DNA from: a bacterium
GTDB lineage: Bacteria > Patescibacteriota > Minisyncoccia > Minisyncoccales > JAGMAB01
Direction: 5' to 3'
Length of the DNA: 7,788 nt
NCBI GenBank assembly: GCA_030643665.1
Contig: DAOWKS010000016.1
Location: 1 to 7,788, forward strand
This document shows, in pieces, positions 6,552 through 7,788 of the stretch; the first letter of the stretch is position 1, and every line of letters begins with the position of its first letter. The notes below the pieces were generated by a model, which saw only the letters and a program-made list of their open reading frames with translations, did not search any database and was not told the DNA's origin. A program made the translations under genes and the position numbers.

Positions 6552-6604
6552 TCGGAGGCAGGAATTTGGTTAAAATAGCTTTGTAGCTAAATTCCTGTCT
6601 CTGA
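6552..6604 (+). ncRNA. 20 bp leader hairpin in the 5' untranslated region
   Basis: Positions 6552-6571 pair with 6585-6604 over 20 continuous base pairs, around a 13-base loop (6572-6584). Four pairs are G-U, which form in the plus-strand RNA but would be A-C mismatches in the opposite transcript, so the structure belongs to the plus-strand leader. A GGAGG sequence (6554-6558) is buried in the left arm. No T-run follows, so it is not an ordinary terminator. It may stabilise the mRNA, regulate translation, or be a separate small RNA. Confidence 0.7.
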
Positions 6605-6640
6605 AAAGAAAGAAAGATTAGAAAAGATAGATAGATAAAA

Positions 6641-6649
6641 AAGGGAGGT
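6641..6649 (+). promoter_or_regulatory. Near-perfect Shine-Dalgarno site
   Basis: AAGGGAGGT lies 6 bases before the ATG at 6656. It is by far the strongest ribosome site in the window. The neighbouring housekeeping genes cysS, dnaB and the glycosyltransferase have none. It decides the start of the 47-residue gene and supports plus-strand coding here. Confidence 0.85.
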
Positions 6650-6655
6650 AAAAAA

Positions 6656-6799
6656 ATGGCAGAAAAAATTGATAAAAAGACAATGGAAAGTTTAACTGAA
6701 TTGGTAAAAGAGGGTGCATATTCGGGCATGAAAGAGGCAATACAGGAGTATAATTTGAGAATGGAAAGACGTGAAAGAAAAAAAGGGAAGGAAGAATAA
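6656..6799 (+). CDS. Small charged helical protein, 47 aa, unrecognised
   Basis: I do not recognise this protein. It runs from ATG at 6656 to TAA at 6797-6799, after a near-perfect ribosome site. It begins MAEKIDKKTMESLTELVKEG and ends in a strongly basic/acidic tail (RMERRERKKGKEE). The pattern suggests one or two amphipathic helices and no membrane segment or signal peptide. It is the first gene of a unit with its own strong promoter and leader hairpin. The next gene starts 3 bases after its stop, and both begin MAE and contain an ES(L/I)-type helix followed by a glycine, so they could be distant duplicates; that is a weak, by-eye impression. A long open frame on the opposite strand is judged to be a shadow. 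Confidence 0.7.
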   Translation: MAEKIDKKTMESLTELVKEGAYSGMKEAIQEYNLRMERRERKKGKEE

Positions 6800-6802
6800 A
6801 AA

Positions 6803-6982
6803 ATGGCAGAAACAGAGGAAGAAAGAGAGAAAATACTGGAAATGGCAGTAGGAAAAGTCGTAGAAAGCATAAAAGAAAAAGGTATGGAAGATAGTATTAT
6901 GGCGATATTAAAACCAGGCGGCACTGGAAAGATATGTTCTAATGACCCGCACCTCAATAAACACTGCAAGATTAGAACGTGA
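6803..6982 (+). CDS. Small protein with Cys/His-containing tail, 59 aa, unrecognised
   Basis: I do not recognise this protein. It starts at ATG 6803, three bases after the previous stop, with GGAAGGAAG (6786-6794) as a plausible ribosome site inside the preceding gene. Residues 1-36 look like an acidic amphipathic helix (MAETEEEREKILEMAVGKVV, then ESIKEKGMEDSIMAIL). A KPGG turn (37-40) leads to a short tail, TGKICSNDPHLNKHCKIRT, with two cysteines (45, 55) and two histidines (50, 54) that could bind a metal or form a disulfide. It ends at TGA (6980-6982). One lysine codon later, in the same frame, comes the ATG of the next membrane peptide, so read-through would join the two. The frame uses AGA and GAG/GAA heavily. 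Confidence 0.62.
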   Translation: MAETEEEREKILEMAVGKVVESIKEKGMEDSIMAILKPGGTGKICSNDPHLNKHCKIRT

Positions 6983-6985
6983 AAA

Positions 6986-7102
6986 ATGGCAGCAGAAATT
7001 ATGGTCGGTATTGCGGTGGCAATAGCTCTTGCTATTGTCTGAATGCCTATAGTGATAACACTGTACAAATCAAAAAAGATAGAGGTAATAGAAAATACCT
7101 AA
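6986..7102 (+). CDS. Single-span membrane peptide interrupted by in-frame TGA (18 + 19 residues)
   Basis: From ATG 6986 the frame codes MAAEIMVGIAVAIALAIV, then TGA (7040-7042), then ATG and MPIVITLYKSKKIEVIENT to TAA (7100-7102). Taken together the two halves make one continuous transmembrane helix of about 20 residues, closed by a positive KSKK, with the TGA in the middle. It is also in frame with the 59-residue gene upstream through another TGA (6980-6982). No clear ribosome site precedes the ATG; coupling to the upstream stop is possible. The TGA could be a nonsense mutation, a stop-and-restart (TGA ATG), or a read-through site. A 6 bp hairpin (7049-7064) follows it by six bases. The standard code is used in the neighbouring genes. 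The final TAA overlaps the cysK stop and the terminator. Confidence 0.4.
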
Positions 7103-7122
7103 AGGTATTTTTCTCCTCTATC
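7078..7122. terminator. Bidirectional intrinsic terminator between the small-peptide unit and cysK
   Basis: The outer stem is GATAGAGG (7078-7085) with CCTCTATC (7115-7122). The inner stem is AAAATACC (7092-7099) with GGTATTTT (7104-7111) around a TAAA loop. The inner hairpin ends in a T-run on the plus strand, and in TTTT read on the minus strand, so it can stop transcripts from both sides. It overlaps the last codons of cysK, and both converging stop codons fall at the loop. Confidence 0.7.
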
Positions 7123-7788
7123 GGGGAATATAGTAATTATGTTCCCTTGTTTTTTTTCTTTAGCAATATCTTGAGCGATAAACATTGCCGCGCCAGAGGA
7201 GACCCCGACAAAAATGCCATATTCTTTGGCTAATTTTTTTTGCCAAAGCAGAGCGTCTTTTTCCTCAACTTCGTAAATTTTATCAATAATTTTCAAGTCC
7301 AGAATTGGCGGTGTATAACCCTCTTTTAAAGATTTCAATCCTTCAATATTTGAACCCTTTTTTGGCATAATTCCAATAATTTTTATATTTGGAAATTCTT
7401 GTTTTAATCGCTTTCCAATTCCGGTAATAGTGCTGCCGCTGCCAATACCAGCCACAAAATAATCAATGGGGCAAGGACGGGTCTCGGCCATTTGTTCTAA
7501 AATTTCTTTGGCTGTGATTTTATAATGAGCATCAACGCTCGCCTCATTTTCATATTGATTAAGCAGAATTAAATTATCTCGCTTAGCCAATTCTTTAGTA
7601 AATTTTATGGCATTGTCACGCCAATCCTCATCCTTGACTAAAATTATTTCGGCGCCAAAAAACTCAATCATTTTTCTTTTCATAATATTCATTGATTTGG
7701 GCATTACAATTTTTACTTTATATCCTTTTATGGCTCCCAACATTGCCAGAGAAATCCCGGTATTGCCACTGGTTGGTTCAATAATTGT
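7099..7788 (-). CDS. cysK: Cysteine synthase family protein (O-acetylserine sulfhydrylase-like), 5' end outside window
   Basis: This PLP-dependent enzyme family makes cysteine from an activated serine and sulfide. The frame stays open to the right edge, giving 230 residues; the ATG at 7743 is internal because conserved TIIEPTSGNTGISLA lies upstream of it. That segment is the substrate-binding loop. AGIGSGSTITGIGKRL corresponds to the PLP phosphate-binding loop, usually GTGGT, here GSGST. GVSSGAAMFIA contains the serine that contacts the pyridine nitrogen. The C terminus, FPDRGEKYL, matches the usual end of the family but is short. The PLP lysine lies outside the window, so activity cannot be judged, and a cystathionine beta-synthase or O-phosphoserine variant is possible. 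The stop (7099-7101) lies in a terminator hairpin and overlaps the converging small frame. Confidence 0.88.
   Translation of the reverse strand, partial: TIIEPTSGNTGISLAMLGAIKGYKVKIVMPKSMNIMKRKMIEFFGAEIILVKDEDWRDNAIKFTKELAKRDNLILLNQYENEASVDAHYKITAKEILEQMAETRPCPIDYFVAGIGSGSTITGIGKRLKQEFPNIKIIGIMPKKGSNIEGLKSLKEGYTPPILDLKIIDKIYEVEEKDALLWQKKLAKEYGIFVGVSSGAAMFIAQDIAKEKKQGNIITIFPDRGEKYL

Noticed and set aside
6803..6982. 59-residue protein as a double-glycine bacteriocin or RiPP precursor
   Set aside because: There is a GG before a Cys-containing tail, but the hydrophobic positions expected at -4, -7 and -12 of a double-glycine leader are not met (K, A, E), and no modifying enzyme or transporter is in the window.
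7040..7064. UGA at 7040 as a selenocysteine codon with the following hairpin as SECIS
   Set aside because: The hairpin stem is short, its loop is AUAA rather than a GGUCU-like bacterial SECIS loop, and selenocysteine within a membrane helix has no obvious role.
6469..7068. A 199-codon open frame on the minus strand between cysS and cysK
   Set aside because: It is a run of F, S, I and L with no recognisable motif, as expected for the complement of purine-rich plus-strand genes. The plus strand has a consensus promoter, perfect SD and consecutive small genes.
6803..7102. Whole-genome UGA reassignment (code 25 or code 4)
   Set aside because: recR, dnaB, the glycosyltransferase, cysS and the transposase reach full family length without any in-frame TGA. 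A genome using UGA as glycine or tryptophan would show many.

Overview
The window is AT-rich, gene-dense bacterial DNA. It carries core genes of normal family length (recR, dnaB, cysS, cysK and a PimA-like glycosyltransferase), with very short or overlapping gene borders and promoters lying directly against start codons. This style suggests a small-genome Candidate Phyla Radiation (Patescibacteria/Parcubacteria-like) organism. That placement is inference from gene style; no rRNA or other phylogenetic marker was analysed. The standard code fits: five full-length genes, about 1,950 codons, contain no in-frame TGA.

Layout. Positions 1-203 hold the 3' end of a DUF3800-type gene. It is followed by a folded, gene-free segment (211-320) that looks like a structured RNA. 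Positions 364-1836 are a complete insertion sequence with long, internally repeated terminal inverted repeats, a hairpin ahead of the transposase, and an ISNCY/IS1202-like DDE transposase. It sits 11 bp past the recR stop codon. recR and dnaB form a minus-strand operon. dnaB and a GT4 glycosyltransferase start back to back, 19 bp apart, under overlapping divergent promoters that predict near-leaderless mRNAs. The glycosyltransferase runs tail to tail into cysS with an 8 bp overlap. cysS also has a promoter placed for a leaderless mRNA.

Between cysS and cysK lies a small plus-strand transcription unit (about 6486-7122) that does not look like its neighbours. It has a near-consensus promoter, a 20 bp leader hairpin with G-U pairs, and a near-perfect Shine-Dalgarno site. 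It then encodes tiny proteins of 47 and 59 residues and a membrane peptide interrupted by an in-frame UGA. It ends in a bidirectional terminator shared with cysK. I do not recognise these peptides, and this unit is the best candidate for something undescribed.

A second theme is short palindromic or repeated DNA placed in frame inside housekeeping genes, at linkers or loops: recR (1948-1990), cysS (5344-5399) and the glycosyltransferase (4412-4455). This suggests small interspersed repeats that are tolerated within proteins.

Genes that work together: RecR (recombination mediator) and DnaB (replicative helicase) are co-oriented genome-maintenance genes. CysS and CysK are both cysteine-related but are separated by the small-peptide unit, so they are probably not one operon.
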